This document shows, piece after piece, positions 19,392 through 30,683 of a stretch of DNA of 33,201 nt. This DNA is from Suillus spraguei (Eukaryota > Basidiomycota > Agaricomycetes > Boletales > Suillaceae), in NCBI GenBank assembly GCA_016800925.1, contig JABCPU010000644.1:1-33201 (forward strand). Direction: 5' to 3'. A program made the translations under genes and the position numbers. Below the pieces are notes generated by a model. That model was not told the origin of the DNA. It ran no database searches and saw only the letters and a program-made list of their open reading frames with translations. The stretch's first letter is position 1; every line of letters starts with the position of its first letter.

Positions 19392-20481
19392 ATTCACGTG
19401 TCTGATGAGTAAACATAAGGACAAGATGGCGGATGTTTCAAGAACTGGAATTTGGGACGAAAGCAATTTTGATAGTCAAGTTTGTGTGTGCATGTGTACA
19501 TCTATATTTTTATGGTCAACCGCCGCATCAGTGACGACGCTAGGGAACTGCACGGGTAAACCCGCGGGTTACCGTACTACTACTCATTCAACGTTTACTC
19601 AGAATTCCAGGTGTACTCCGAGATTCGTACACAGAAAGACGGATGGGGAATGGAAGCTGCGACGGGAGTGGGCGCTTGTTCGATGGAGATTCGAGTCGGA
19701 ACCGGAGTGGTTATTGTAATATTCTACCCGTGCGTCTTTTTTGCGTGTTCCCTTCACAGCTTCAGCACTGGCTCTCAACTTCTATCGTTTATTTCTAGTC
19801 GTCATCGCCGCCTCAACTAACTCAAAGTCCGGCTATCCTAATCACATTTGCCTAGTCTCTATCAAATCAATTATCGTCTGCTCCAGCTCCACGTCTCCAT
19901 ACTCGCAGGAGCATGCATGCACAATACAGAACAAATCAATTCCCCATAAACAGTAAGATTATTCATGACTTCATCTACCATGTGAATACCGCACTTTTTT
20001 CATCAGGTCTTGATAAGCTGTTCCCAGTCATTCATCAGATTTGATATCTACCATCAGGCAGGAACGCGTTGCTCGGATCCTCGCCGTATCACAAGTCAGG
20101 TATGTATATACTATTAACTCAGGGCCGTCCCACCGTAGCACATGGAGGAGAGCTTCAGCTCTCGATTGCAACTTCAGGAATGTATCCATATCCAAAATCT
20201 CATGTGCCGCGCAAGACAATCCCCTTCCGTACTCTCGCTCTTCCACACAGATCTGCGTTTCCTTCGTCGTGCGCGCAGGACCCTTTTGTACACAGCCCAA
20301 CTATCAGCAGGACACATGCGCTTGATATGGTCACATGCAAATATTGATCATATTAAATGACATGATTTAGACGTTTCTTGATCCTCACAAAACTTTCTGG
20401 ACACGAGCATCTGCAATAATATTAAATTAGATCTTTGTGCAGGGTGTACTATAGTGTACTATCCACTCCCATAACTTATGC
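19392..20481. other. Spacer between the duplicated blocks
   Basis: No supported gene. It holds a near-palindrome CGGGTAAACCCGCGGGTTAC at about 19553-19575 and, from about 19665 to 20000, a segment that resembles 32060-32545 near the right end of the window. Short ORFs here have no coding character I can recognise. Confidence 0.5.
19665..20000 (+). repeat. Diverged interspersed repeat, copy 1
   Basis: Words in the same order are shared with 32060-32545: TTCGATGGAGATTC / TTCAATGGAGATTC, GTGCGTCTT..TTCACAGCT, and CAAATCAATT after an ACATACTC- or CATACTCG-like word. Copy 2 has about 200 extra bases in the middle. No terminal repeats or ORF were recognised, so the nature of the repeat is open. 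Confidence 0.4.
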
Positions 20482-20742
20482 ATTATGATTTTACCTGAGC
20501 AAACGAGGTTCATGAATGATCTAATCAAATGTTGTCATAATTTAAAGACAGGCGGCTAGCTCGGAAGTTTACGCTGAAGGTGAAATCCGTCTACTGGATA
20601 CAAGTACAACTATAGGTTGTATCGTTGACGATGGAGGATAAAACGTCTAGGTAGGTAGTTTAACATTATAGGTATGGTGAGATGTATTATATATGCAACT
20701 ATGGATTCTTCGATAGACCTAAAAATATTACCAAAGCACTTA

Positions 20743-21861
20743 TTAATATTTTGTCGATCCTGCCAACAGGAACTCAATATGCCTCGTCAGCAAGTACCAG
20801 ATAATAAACAAGGACTGCGAATGGGTACTCAACAAGAATGCCTTTTTCGGCGAGTGCTTGCCAAGCATCCATACCAGAGCTGCGGCAAATAGACAGCTTC
20901 CCATAATGTATGTGTTTTCGATGAAGGCCAACATAACCAGCATATGACAAGCCGTCAATATGACCTTCGTTTTGAGTATAGAACCGAGAAGGACGGGTAT
21001 GGTGGGGACACCGGCCTTCATATCGTCTTCGAAATCACGGACATCAGTCATGATCTATAGACATGGTCAGGGTCAATTGTGTCATCATATACTGTCTATT
21101 CACTGCGTGGCATGAGCGGTTGACGGTCGACCAGACGATTAATTGAACAACACTCCATGGAGATGGTAGCGTGTTAGTCAGATTGCCCGATCCCGACAAC
21201 ACGGAGAAGACCACAGTGTAAATGCCATATCTAAAGAGCATTGGTTTGCACGTGCATCGTTCAAGGCAAAGACGAGACGTACCCTCGAATGATGCCATTA
21301 AAAATGGCTTTCATGCCAGGAATGCGTTTGATGACCAGGACAGGCGCAGATGTATAAGGCTGGTGCTTGTCTCTGCCATATCTCTCGAGCAGACACTTCA
21401 AGATCAGCGCAAACCTCTCGAAGCTGATCGGAGTAGTCCAGAGCAAGGCAGGGGCGACGAACGCTGCCGTAGTGAAGAGTGTCGAAATTGGACACTGAGA
21501 TAGTACCAATGCAAGGAGCACAGCGCTGGCGGTGAGGAAGGTTCGTGCATATATAAACCAGCAAGCGAGGCGTGGATCATTGACATTATGCGATCCGACG
21601 AAACTCTTCCTCTTTATCCTTGAGATGGTCAGTACCCATGACAATGATATCCGACGCGACACATATGGTTATCTATGAAGACATTGACATAAGCGAGATT
21701 ATCTAGGATTAACTTGATGAGCGTACCGGTCTCCAGTCGATGCTTCCGTTGGCGGACATGGCATATGACATCAGGGTTGACAGGGCCAAGCTGTTCATCG
21801 ATATTACGATGGGTCGCAAGAAGAGCTCATCTGCAAGCTTCGAGATTGTGAGGATTGGCAT
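20743..21861 (-). pseudogene. UbiA-family prenyltransferase, copy B (frameshifted)
   Basis: The same four exons as copy A: 21861-21727, 21672-21283, 21230-21104 and 21054-20743, with introns of 54, 52 and 49 bp. Splice sites are kept (the third donor is GTGAAT rather than GTGAGT). In exon 2, just after DHLKDKEEEF, two single bases are missing compared with copy A (one in a T run, one in AATAAT, about 21600). The frame then hits a TAA and the rest is read in another phase. The total of 964 nt is not a multiple of three. The conserved DVRDFEDD motif and the exon 4 end (HIEFLLAGSTKY) are intact. Unless the two missing bases are assembly errors, no full enzyme can be made. Confidence 0.75.
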
Positions 21862-21904
21862 GTTGGTTGAGACTGAAGAGCAAGCAAGTACCGCTCTCCT
21901 CCGC

Positions 21905-21912
21905 TTTTTATA
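21905..21912 (-). promoter_or_regulatory. TATA box of UbiA copy B
   Basis: TATAAAAA on the minus strand lies about 44-51 nt upstream of the ATG at 21861, a better match than the copy A box. The promoter looks kept although the coding sequence is shifted. Confidence 0.45.
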
Positions 21913-22039
21913 CTGGTACAACAGCATTCTGTGACCCAAAAGACTGGCACAGATCCATTTGAATAATCTTATCTATACGAAATTAGGATCAACGTTCAAA
22001 CCTGTGTTTTTTCAGCACTAGCGAGCCCAGCGTTTTTCT

Positions 22040-22336
22040 TATTGGAGCGGTTTAAGCCTTCAATGTCTGTGGGCTGGGCCAAATGCGGTGCGAGAAGTTG
22101 CACATAGTCCGGCTTGAATCGTTCGAATTCATAAACGGTGTCCTACAACAGTTGCACAATAGGACTACGTAAAGACAGTATTGAAATACATACCCTGCAG
22201 TGCGCTGTGCAGTACTCACATTCGAATTTGTTTTCGGGTTCCTATGATGCAAAGTGGCGTTGAACGTTCTGGTTGCCTGGCGACCATTTTTTTCGCTTGA
22301 TAAATGAGAGAATAAACAAATAGACCTGGACAACAC
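22040..22336 (-). other. Unidentified conserved exon pair upstream of UbiA copy B
   Basis: Counterpart of the segment at 18420-18816: RTFNATLHHRNPKTNSN up to a GTGAGT donor, then a TTGTAG acceptor and DTVYEFERFKPDYVQLLAPH. The frame stays open somewhat longer (to about QPTDIEGLNRS) than in copy A. The codon-level similarity between copies, including splice sites, argues that it once coded for protein. Family unknown. Confidence 0.4.
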
Positions 22337-23018
22337 TCCGCCGATGTCGTAGATTTGTTCTTGGGAGATGATTTGGTTGCACTCAGTTTACGCAGAAGTG
22401 CACCATGAGCTTGACTTCACATTCGTACCTATTATTAGAGTCTATTTGACAAGAAGAGTTTGGTAGTCGTACCAACTGTCTGATTGTGGCAAAACAATAG
22501 CAGTGAGTTCATTGTCATTCCGGTTCGTTCACATGGTACGACTGGTCCGAACTTTTAGCGGGCAGGACAAGACGGTATATGTGCACTGCGACTCACTGGC
22601 AGAGCTCATCTCGAAGGATGCCACTGGCGCGTTGATAAGGAGGCGATGATAGGAGCAGGTGGTACTGAACTAAATTTTTATGGATTCGGCGCTGTTCGAT
22701 TTGTTGGGTAAGTGTCTGATATTAATGAGCGTCAGCCTGTATGGAAGCGCACGAAGATTTCACGGGCATCCCGATCAAACCGATTCAACATTTCTTCGCG
22801 ATAGTACAACCCACACGGTCGAGCCACTGCGGAGGGCGGGCACTCATTTGATGACAGGAGTTTTAAGTTTTCTGAGTAAGGTATGCTCGACAGCAGAGCA
22901 CATTGTCAACAGGAATAATACGATACCAAAGGTTAGGGACTTCTTATGACTATATATACCACATTTAAGTTACTTATTCGAGAACAAACGCACCGAAGTT
23001 CTCGTCCAAAAGCCATGT

Positions 23019-23465
23019 GTGGTAATGCACGAAGCTTCGCTCATTCGCGTAGATTCAATATTTTATTATAGCTTTTGTCTGACTTCTATCGCCGCCGCCG
23101 TGACTACATTGTGCATATCTCTGTACTGTCAGCTGATCTCTGCATCTGCCGTTCCAGTCATGGCGATTAAAATAACTGCGAGAACCAAGGGGAATTGGAT
23201 TCATGAGGTCCTTGCCATCGGGGAATGTGTGGCATTCGCCAGGGATACAGATTTAGTTCTTCGGAAAATCAAATGTGAAATTGCCGACCATTCAGACATT
23301 TTAGTGGTCATGTTGGCTGTCGTTGATGAACGCCATCCACAGCCTTCGCCTGAACGTATGTCGGAAGCATGGTGGCACATGCTACACCAGGAGACATCGG
23401 CTCGTATATATATTCTCGAGACAGACCTTGATAGCTATCCAAGCCTTGTACTTGGCCACAGCTAG
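23019..23465 (+). CDS. Hypothetical protein, 148 aa
   Basis: A continuous frame with a hydrophobic N-terminal part (about residues 15-45: FYYSFCLTSIAAAVTTLCIS) that could be a membrane anchor or signal sequence. A soluble, Glu/Asp-rich remainder includes VLAIGECVAFARDTDLVLRK and WWHMLHQETSARIYILETD. No family is recognised. The start is uncertain: GTG at 23019 and ATG at 23022 both open the frame, and the true start may be the internal ATG at 23160. The ORF lies between the duplicated block and the NF-X1-like gene and is on its own strand. It may be a decayed or lineage-specific gene. Confidence 0.35.
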   Translation: MVMHEASLIRVDSIFYYSFCLTSIAAAVTTLCISLYCQLISASAVPVMAIKITARTKGNWIHEVLAIGECVAFARDTDLVLRKIKCEIADHSDILVVMLAVVDERHPQPSPERMSEAWWHMLHQETSARIYILETDLDSYPSLVLGHS

Positions 23466-23482
23466 ATCTACTATCTATTTAA

Positions 23483-26400
23483 TCATTGTCGATGTGTCAA
23501 GCTCCCAACCGACCAAGCGACTTCATACATCATCCTCCAATCATCCGGTACTGCCTCTTCCTCTCCACCCATCTCCAGACTAGCTGCCTCCCTCGCACGC
23601 TGCACAGAAGACGACACCCACGCTCCACTACTCGGTTTCAAACTCAAAGTAGCAGCACCAACTTGAGTCCCTCCGGAGCTCGAGGACGCACCAGGCGCAG
23701 GGGAAGAACTCCCGGATCCAGGGCGCGAGACAACTGCTGTCCACCTCCCACCTGTTTCTGCGACCTTTGATTGGAATTTGGCCCACACTGCACTTCCGCC
23801 CGCCATGCTCGATATCGCTTTCGGAGCTCGCAAATCACCGAGTTTGCCTAGGACTGCAGTGATGGGGATAGTGATGGGAGGGATGCAGATAAGAGTGGTG
23901 TTGGGATGCGCGTGTCAACACGCCGAATGAGCTGTACGCTTCTGTGAGGTTCCTGATCGACATTTGTGTATCCATGCGGTAGATAGATGCGAGCTATGCA
24001 TGATTGGTGTATCAGCAACACAAAATACAATGTTTCAGGAACTGGGAAAACAAAGTAAACTCACATCATGCACGAATTTACGTCGTTCAGGAGGCATGTG
24101 CGGCAGGACTTGTGTGCGTTTATCAGAAGTAATGAAACTAGAAATAGAGACAGTGAGAACGCGCATCATTCATGAAATACTGCTACCCACTCTGCGAACG
24201 TCTTCTCCACCAGCCCCACAAACTTACCGTTCGCCCTCGCAAGGGTCATCAGGTCATCATTATAAGTGACCTTGGCCTGTAAACCCTCACGCTTCTCAGG
24301 GCTGATGCCGAGAGCATCTGCAAGTCGCGCATTTCGTTTATTTATTGCGCATTCACCGGTACATTTGAGCTGGGCAGCTGAGTTTGTTTGGGAGCATGAG
24401 ATAGAAGAGCGGAGGAGGCCGCAAGGACAGGTGAGGGTGACAAGCGCGAGACAGGCTTCAGTTTCAGGGCATGCTGCTGGGGCATGGCATGTTGAGTGCA
24501 TGGGTGCTGTGCTGGCAAGCTAGATTAAAAAAGAAATGTATATCAGCTGAAGAAGGAGAATGAAAAATGTAGAAGAACTTGCCCATGATTTGCGAGACTT
24601 CCCGCATACAGCGGTACACATTCCACAATCGTCTGTATGGCACGGGCGCTCGCAATGATGGAAGCCGCATGCTAGCGATCTGCACAGAAAAGTAAAGTTA
24701 CTCGACACGATCACTACCAGACACGAAACTCACTTTCCGCATACGGTACCACAACTCACCCGCTCCTGCGCACACCTGACATTATCCACCATCTTCTTCC
24801 CGCAAGCACACTGTTTGCTGGTGAGGAACGGACACGGTGGACAAGGAGATGTCTCCATTGGTTGGCTTGGGTCCGCGCCCAGCGACAATAACACCCTCAT
24901 GGCATGCATGAGGGACACCGCGAATGGCCACACGGAGGTGGAGGCCTTGCGCACGGATAATTGCAGGTCATTATCGTACCGCATGGAATTGGAGGCTCCA
25001 AAGCCGTCCGACCACACGGACATATAAGCTATTTGAATGTTAAGCCAAAACATTAGGAACAAACAATAGAAAAAAACCACCACAATCTTCATAAATGCTC
25101 TGGAGACATACTGCACACGCGCCTCGATGGTCCTTTCGCTCGCACCGGTGGTTCCCACAGTTCAACATCTTTCCACACGGTAAGTCACACTCGTGCAGCC
25201 CGCCCTCGTCAATGCCTAGCTCGTCCAGCAATCCTGCGCGCTTCTTGCCCTTTCTTTTTGCGCAGCAGAAAGGGACGCGAGAGGCAGCAGATGCGGTTGC
25301 ATTGGTGCGCCCGCATATGCGGAGGCTATACATGCACGATCGCAAAGGATATCACCAGCTCATTACCTTCGCTAGTCTCAACAACTTCGCCGCACTTGAT
25401 CATCTTCTTCGTCGCTCCGCATCGACAGTGGCTCTATGAGCTCAGTGCATGGTGGGCAGGACCAGTATGAACCTTACCCCGCATTGTGCGAGCAGCGGTA
25501 AGGTTTGATGCACTGTTTCTTGCATGTAGGGACGGGAACTGTACAGGATGTGCGGGGTCGAGAAATACGCAATTTCTTTGCCATTGACATCGTGTTTCGG
25601 AGTGCTTATTGATTCTGGTTCCAGAATATACTGATCGTGTTGTTCGACAGTAGGCAGAGCGAACCTGCCGCACGCGCAGGTTTGCATGATGAATGGATCA
25701 AGTGGCATAATGGAGGTACGAATGACGGTGGATGACATCCTTTCTCGCAGGTGTGTACTCCGCATACAAAGGTCTGTGAGAGGAGTCAGCATACAATGTT
25801 CAATGTTCTGGAATGGGCTAGCGTATCTTTATCGGTTGCAGGAGACGTTAGAGTAAAAGAAAATGTAGACATTACATTGCATTATGCACGATGGTCCACC
25901 AAATGCGACACAGGTAATAGCAAGATGAAGATGAAACAATACTTGCTACACACCACCATCACATTCATAGCGGCCCTCCAGCGAGGTATACTCAGCGCAC
26001 AGCATGCAACTACCCGATCTTCCTGTCTCGCACGGACTTCTTCTTCTCTTTCCCACAATACAATGACGGTTCAGCCCGATGCAGGCTTGCATCGCCGGGT
26101 GGCAAACCTGATCGCATCTATGGTAAGATTCGAGGACAAGGGCTTACTACAAATGACGCCACAGGAACGCCAGTGGTCGAGTTGGGATGCCAGGGAAGAG
26201 CAACGGACCGTTGAGACTTGGCGTCCACACCAACAACCCTTTCGGACGGTAACAGCGCACGGCGGACAGGGACCAGGGTGGCAAGGAAGAGGACAGCCGT
26301 GACCGCAAGCAGAAGTACGTACACGGGAGCAGGGATATGCACAACTGTGCGGGGTGACGAGACGAGTAGGGGATGGATCTGTGATGCGATGACAAAAGCA

Positions 26401-27316
26401 TCTGATGATGACATGTGAGTACATGATATACGGGTACTTAGATAAGTAGTACTTACTTGTAGCTTGATGGTACAGATTCGCGTTTGGCTTGACAGCCGGG
26501 ACACCTCCATTCGCCAATACGTTCCTCACCACGGGCACGCCATGCATCCTGAAGGTCCTTGACGCTTTTGGAAGCCCACGCCCGAATGCACTTCAAATGG
26601 AATGTGATCCAGCAGCATTGGAGGTTTTCGGAGGGATCTGAAGAAGAACATGACAGGTATGCTGTTCTGGACGAATAGGATTAAAGCAGATTGGGCAGTC
26701 GGGATAAGGACGGGTGCTAAGGGCGTGAGTAAGAGTCGAAGTGAGGTCATCGGCGAGAGGTGCCTTGCGTCTTGGAGGCTGTTCTTTCTTGGACAGCGAA
26801 GAAACTTGCAATGGTAAATGGGCTTTAGCTTCAGGTTTTGAGTCACAGTTGATGGTGTCGGTTCAGAAAGTGACGAATTAAATTTGGCACGCCGAGATAC
26901 ACGTTTCGCCTGCGACTGTTGTTGAGAATCAGTAACGTTGGATTCATTTGCAGTGGTTGCTCCCTGGGGATATCTTGGAGGACGGTTTTCCTCGGCCGTG
27001 CATTCCCACCACCTGTTTCATCTACAACAGAGCTAGAGCCAGCAGTCTGAGAAGCGCCAGGCGGTCTACGCGGATTTGAGCGTTCCTGTTTGTGATCATG
27101 AGATCGGTTCTGATTGAAGTTTCCGGGAGGCTGCGTGCTGCGTGTACCGCCTGTCTGTGGAGCAACTACGACATCAGAACTGGCTGTATTCGTTGGAGGA
27201 ACACGAAATTTGGGACGATTGCTACGACGGTTTCTGCTCTGGTTTGAGGTTGGATTTGCTGAATCGGGTACTTGGTTCTCAACTTGGATTGTTGTTCCAG
27301 GTGAGGATGTTTCCAT
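23483..27316 (-). pseudogene. NF-X1/FAP1-type zinc-finger and R3H protein, many frame breaks
   Basis: N-terminus METSSPGTTIQVEN is polar and disordered. Next comes a RING-like block (YPDCPICFNPIRPEQ, then in a shifted frame FHLKCIRAWASKS and GEWRCPGCQAK; 26740-26480). A clear 55-bp intron follows (26456-26402), then NF-X1 repeats such as CGHGCPLPCHPGPCPPC (near 26290), GLHECDLPCGKMLNCGNHRC (25190) and CGFHHCERPCHTDDCG (24650). The end has KFVGLVEKTFAEW, two introns, and an R3H domain (ERRKFVHD / LASIYRMDT near 24070-23970), then a Ser/Pro-rich tail to 23483. NF-X1 proteins bind DNA or RNA and FAP1 of yeast binds Fpr1. Frame changes near 26980, 26845, 26663, 26080, 25700, 24500 and 23880, plus a stop near 25435, prevent translation as one protein. 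Confidence 0.82.
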
Positions 27317-28947
27317 GCCAAGGAGATTAGTATAAGGGCTCTATGACGGTGCTGCAGCCTGCTCGAGTTTATCAATCGCGGCTGAGTCAGCATGTGTCAT
27401 CCCGAACGGCTCCGGGAATGAATCAGCAATGATGACTTGATAATGACTCTGCTTGAAGCTTGAGCGCTGAGCTGCTGGCAATCGTACGTACCGCATTTAC
27501 TATCAGAATCGCGACGCGAATAAACGAGGGATTCTGACCACTCTTCATCTTTATTGCAGGAAACTTACTACACTACCAGGCCTTGTTGAAAGACAGGTAC
27601 TTACTAGTAGTAGGGAGACAATGCAAGTAAGTACTACGCGACATGGTTCTGACTCGGAGTCGTTCTAAAAAATGGTCAACAACTCTTTAAAGGGCTAGCA
27701 GAGTATTTATATCTGTCCACATTTTTATAGGCTCCTGTGATGATGTGATGGTCTCGAACCGCAAAGGATCTCGGTCGAGCTCCCATCGACGTCCTACGAC
27801 AAGATGGGTCAACGCAAGCAACCATGGAAACAATGATGTGAACGACGACTTCAGCATCTGAGTGGATCCTTTGGGCAATTTATACAGCGATGCATGTTCA
27901 AGTGACTGGGCTGTTACTATGATTGATATCAATATTCACAGCGTACACTGCAACTTTATGCGGGAAATAGAAGGAGCGCCTTGAATAATTCGTGAAATGA
28001 AACGGTAGGTGTATGAAGCTGATGCGCTAACGGATCATCTAAATTTAATGTGCGGCAGCTGCGGCTCACTTGATATCGCTATCCACTTGACCTATTAACA
28101 AAAAGTGCGACGCACTAATGTGATATACACCACACAGTCTGAGACCAATGTGTCCATTGCATGCACCTGTGTTGTAACATAGATCTGGCGTCCATCAAGG
28201 TATATGGTACAGCTCTCCTGAGACGCAATCTCTAGTGTGAAATGTTTGGGAGTACAAACAACTTCAAGGATTCAAGTAAATATACTGTATAGATATCTGA
28301 TTCTACTTCCTCGGGATGGAAAATTGAGTGGGTCACAAGATAATAGCGGTAGGAAAATACATGAGGCACAGAAGAGTGTTCAATACGTATTTCGCAGAGT
28401 AACCTTGAGCTTGGACACTCCGGGTTCACCTAAAGGACAATCTATTCGTGCACAGAATAATAGGTGTCAAATTATATGAAGCTGATTCTGCAGGGGTGGC
28501 AATATCATGCCATACTTATTCAAAGCTCGCCATATACAATGATTTGTCTCCTCATAATCCTTCCCGTCTTCATAATCCTCCCATTCCTCATGATCCTAAT
28601 ACTGCAATTGCATCAATAATGTGTCAAAGTATGATGCAAACTTCTTGTGCAGCCGCAGCCGCAGTATAGAACTGAGTAACGAGACCAACTTGAAGCGTAC
28701 ACAATCTGCAAATCGATCTTGATCCCTCGTGATCTATATGACATGAAACTCTTTGAATCCTGCTGTGCGCGCAGCAAGCTAGTGGTCAGTTAATCTTTTA
28801 CCGCATCATTATATAAAGTCAAATCAGAGGACCTTCCAACTTCAAGCCCATCTACGACTCGAAGTACACAACATAAGTGACTACTAGTCTCAGTTTCAAT
28901 AATCCCTCTCCAACGAACAATAGTCTCGTTATACTTTCATCTTCACC
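27317..28947. other. Intergenic region between the NF-X1-like gene and the secreted-protein gene
   Basis: Two genes diverge from it, so both promoters lie here. ORFs of 60-80 codons in both strands show no coding character. GTAAGTACT/AGTACTTAC words recur near 27596-27640. The TATA box at 28810 belongs to the rightward gene. Confidence 0.5.
28810..28817 (+). promoter_or_regulatory. TATA box of the secreted-protein gene
   Basis: TATATAAA lies 131 nt upstream of ATG 28948. The leader between them is rich in C and T and has no other ATG in its last part, as is common in well-expressed fungal genes. Confidence 0.5.
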
Positions 28948-29352
28948 ATGAAACTCACTGCGTCCATCCTTGTGCTTTCATTCATCGTCAGTGCGCAAGC
29001 AGCATATATAATCACTTCCACGTCGACTCGGATCCAGCCCAGTGGAATCCCAGGGTATGCGACTTTTTCTTGAAACCTATTTCCCTTCAAACCTCATGTA
29101 TGACCCACGTATAGATCAGGCTCGCTCAGCTCTGTCTTCTCTTCTGGGTCATCGGCGGAGAAGAGTATCTTACCTTCCCAATCATCAATTGCGAGGAGTA
29201 TCACCTCTGGCAATTCATCAGGCGTGCACAGCGCGTTCTCATCCTCCTACACTCATACACCTAGTTCCTTACTTACCTCCCTACCTGGCACAATTCTTCC
29301 CACCACAACGGGTGTGGGGAGCACAGAAGCTACAACCTTCAGCACTGCATGA
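28948..29352 (+). CDS. Small secreted Ser/Thr-rich protein, GPI tail cut off by a stop
   Basis: Exon 1 (28948-29054) encodes a signal peptide, MKLTASILVLSFIVSAQA, followed by AYIITSTSTRIQPSG. A 75-bp intron (GTATGC at 29055, TCGCTCAG ending 29129) joins in phase to exon 2, which reads SVFSSGSSAEKS and on through a Ser/Thr-rich stretch to FSTA and a TGA at 29350-29352 (109 aa in all). In the same frame, directly after the TGA, come RTEAGMGLAVGVGLLASLFY and TAA (29413-29415), a small-residue then hydrophobic tail like a GPI-anchor signal. The ancestral protein was probably wall- or membrane-anchored; this allele would be secreted free, or is a recent pseudogene. The splice choice rests on phase and the Ser/Thr composition. 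An alternative acceptor at 29119 gives another frame. Confidence 0.6.
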
Positions 29353-29415
29353 CGAACAGAGGCGGGAATGGGGTTGGCTGTGGGAGTGGGGTTGCTTGCG
29401 TCCCTGTTCTACTAA

Positions 29416-30284
29416 GAACAAGTACAGTTTCGGTGGTGACGTATGTCTTCATACCGATCGCAGGGCTCTGTCAGGGGTAAATTTATGTAGAGAGTCTCAT
29501 ATGAGGCGGCGGCTCGTGAAGGGTATTGGCAATAACTATGCATTATAGAATAGTATTAAAGTAGACCTTGACGGACACACCTAGTAACTTACCTTAGGCT
29601 GTTTCCCCAGGGGCCAGGAGCAAGTTGTTTCGGCACACGCAAAGGAATCAGCTCCTCTGATTCGAGTAATCATCACCAGAAAGTGTCTATATCGGTTATG
29701 GACAGTCTGTGTTCTCTTGCGTGATGGTTCCTTTGTACAAAAGTCAGTGATAAAAAAATAAAAGATAGAAGAAGTACAGGTTTGCCCTGTGCATGGGTCG
29801 CCGACTATTGGTGGCTCTCGCAACTGAGATCGTCTGTGTATGCCAGATACTCCGAGTCCAGATGCAAGGGCGGGATCGGGGTTGGGTGTCACGCTCAGTT
29901 GCTGTACGCGTCTTTGAGCGGCGGTGGAAGAAGGTAGTTAAACGACCAAGAAGGGTATGTTGACTGCGTGATATTGTACATGGCTTGGAGCGGCGGTGGC
30001 GCAAGAAGGTCGGTAAGCGACCAAGGAGGATGTGTTGACTGTTTGATGCAGAGGACTGACATATTCATTAAATGCACTGTTCTATGAAAGACAGAGATCG
30101 CATACACTTGTACTAACAGGATGTGATACATTGTCAAAAAAAACCTCGGCGACCAGTGGGGCTTTTGGGATCGGTGGGGCTTTTCGCGGTCGATGCAGTG
30201 TAACATCAACCTGGAATGTAGTCAGGGGCGAAGAATTGTCCAAAAAATATCACATACATCTGGATTGAAATTTTTTGACAGCAA
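29416..30284. other. Non-coding stretch with a two-unit repeat
   Basis: No supported gene. It contains the duplicated unit at 29916-30045 and a pair of short GTGGGGCTTTT words near 30157-30185. Confidence 0.5.
29916..30045. repeat. Two-unit direct repeat, 72-bp spacing
   Basis: GAGCGGCGGTGG, AAGAAGGT, CGACCAAG and TGTTGACTG occur in the same order from 29916 and again from 29988. The units differ by several bases and a short indel. No function seen. Confidence 0.7.
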
Positions 30285-30683
30285 GTGATGAATGAATATC
30301 AGCGTCCGAAGAAATCACCTAAGAGGTTGGGCGAGCTGGTTAGCAACATGATGCTATTGAACAAGACACGTGACTTGCCGCCAGCATTCGAAAACGGCTT
30401 TTCCTCTCAGTTGACGTTGACAACATTGAAGACCCAATCGTTGTGGCGAAAAGAATTCAGAAGAGACTCGCCGCGCCGCAGTCAATACCCCAACCATGAC
30501 CCCACTCAACCTCTAATATCAACCAGATCCCGCTATCGCGTCTGTGCCTGCCTACATTTTGTCAAAAGTCAGTTTCTCATTTGCAAACATCTCCTTGTTG
30601 TGCCTACCTTTTCACTCAAATTCAATGGAACCGATTATACAATTCTGGGCGCATCTGTTGCTTGTTCCCCTTTAGTTTCGTGA
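30285..30683 (+). pseudogene. SWIM zinc-finger protein remnant, probably from a transposase
   Basis: A 132-codon frame contains RVCACLHFVKSQFLICKHLL (30535-30600), which fits the SWIM finger CxC-x(n)-CxH as found near the C-terminus of MULE-like and other fungal transposases. The part before it is unlike any domain I know and may be out of frame, and no DDE catalytic region is present. The start codon is not credible as a gene start. Transposon origin is inferred from where such SWIM fingers usually occur. Confidence 0.4.

Larger units (their letters stand above)
20482..22830. repeat. Segmental duplication, copy B
   Basis: Matches 16843-19391 from ATTATGATTTTACCTGAGC to GAGCCACTGC, same orientation. 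Coding and flanking DNA have diverged to a similar degree by eye, which suggests the copies have been separate for some time or that both are under weak constraint. Confidence 0.88.

Noticed and set aside
25751..26302. 183-codon plus-strand ORF inside the NF-X1-like gene
   Set aside because: The opposite strand carries the Cys-rich NF-X1 repeats and introns. The plus frame is a shadow.
29042..29548. 168-codon plus-strand frame over the secreted-protein gene
   Set aside because: It begins at GTG, runs through the predicted intron and reads the Ser/Thr-rich exon out of phase. The spliced model with a signal peptide explains the region better.
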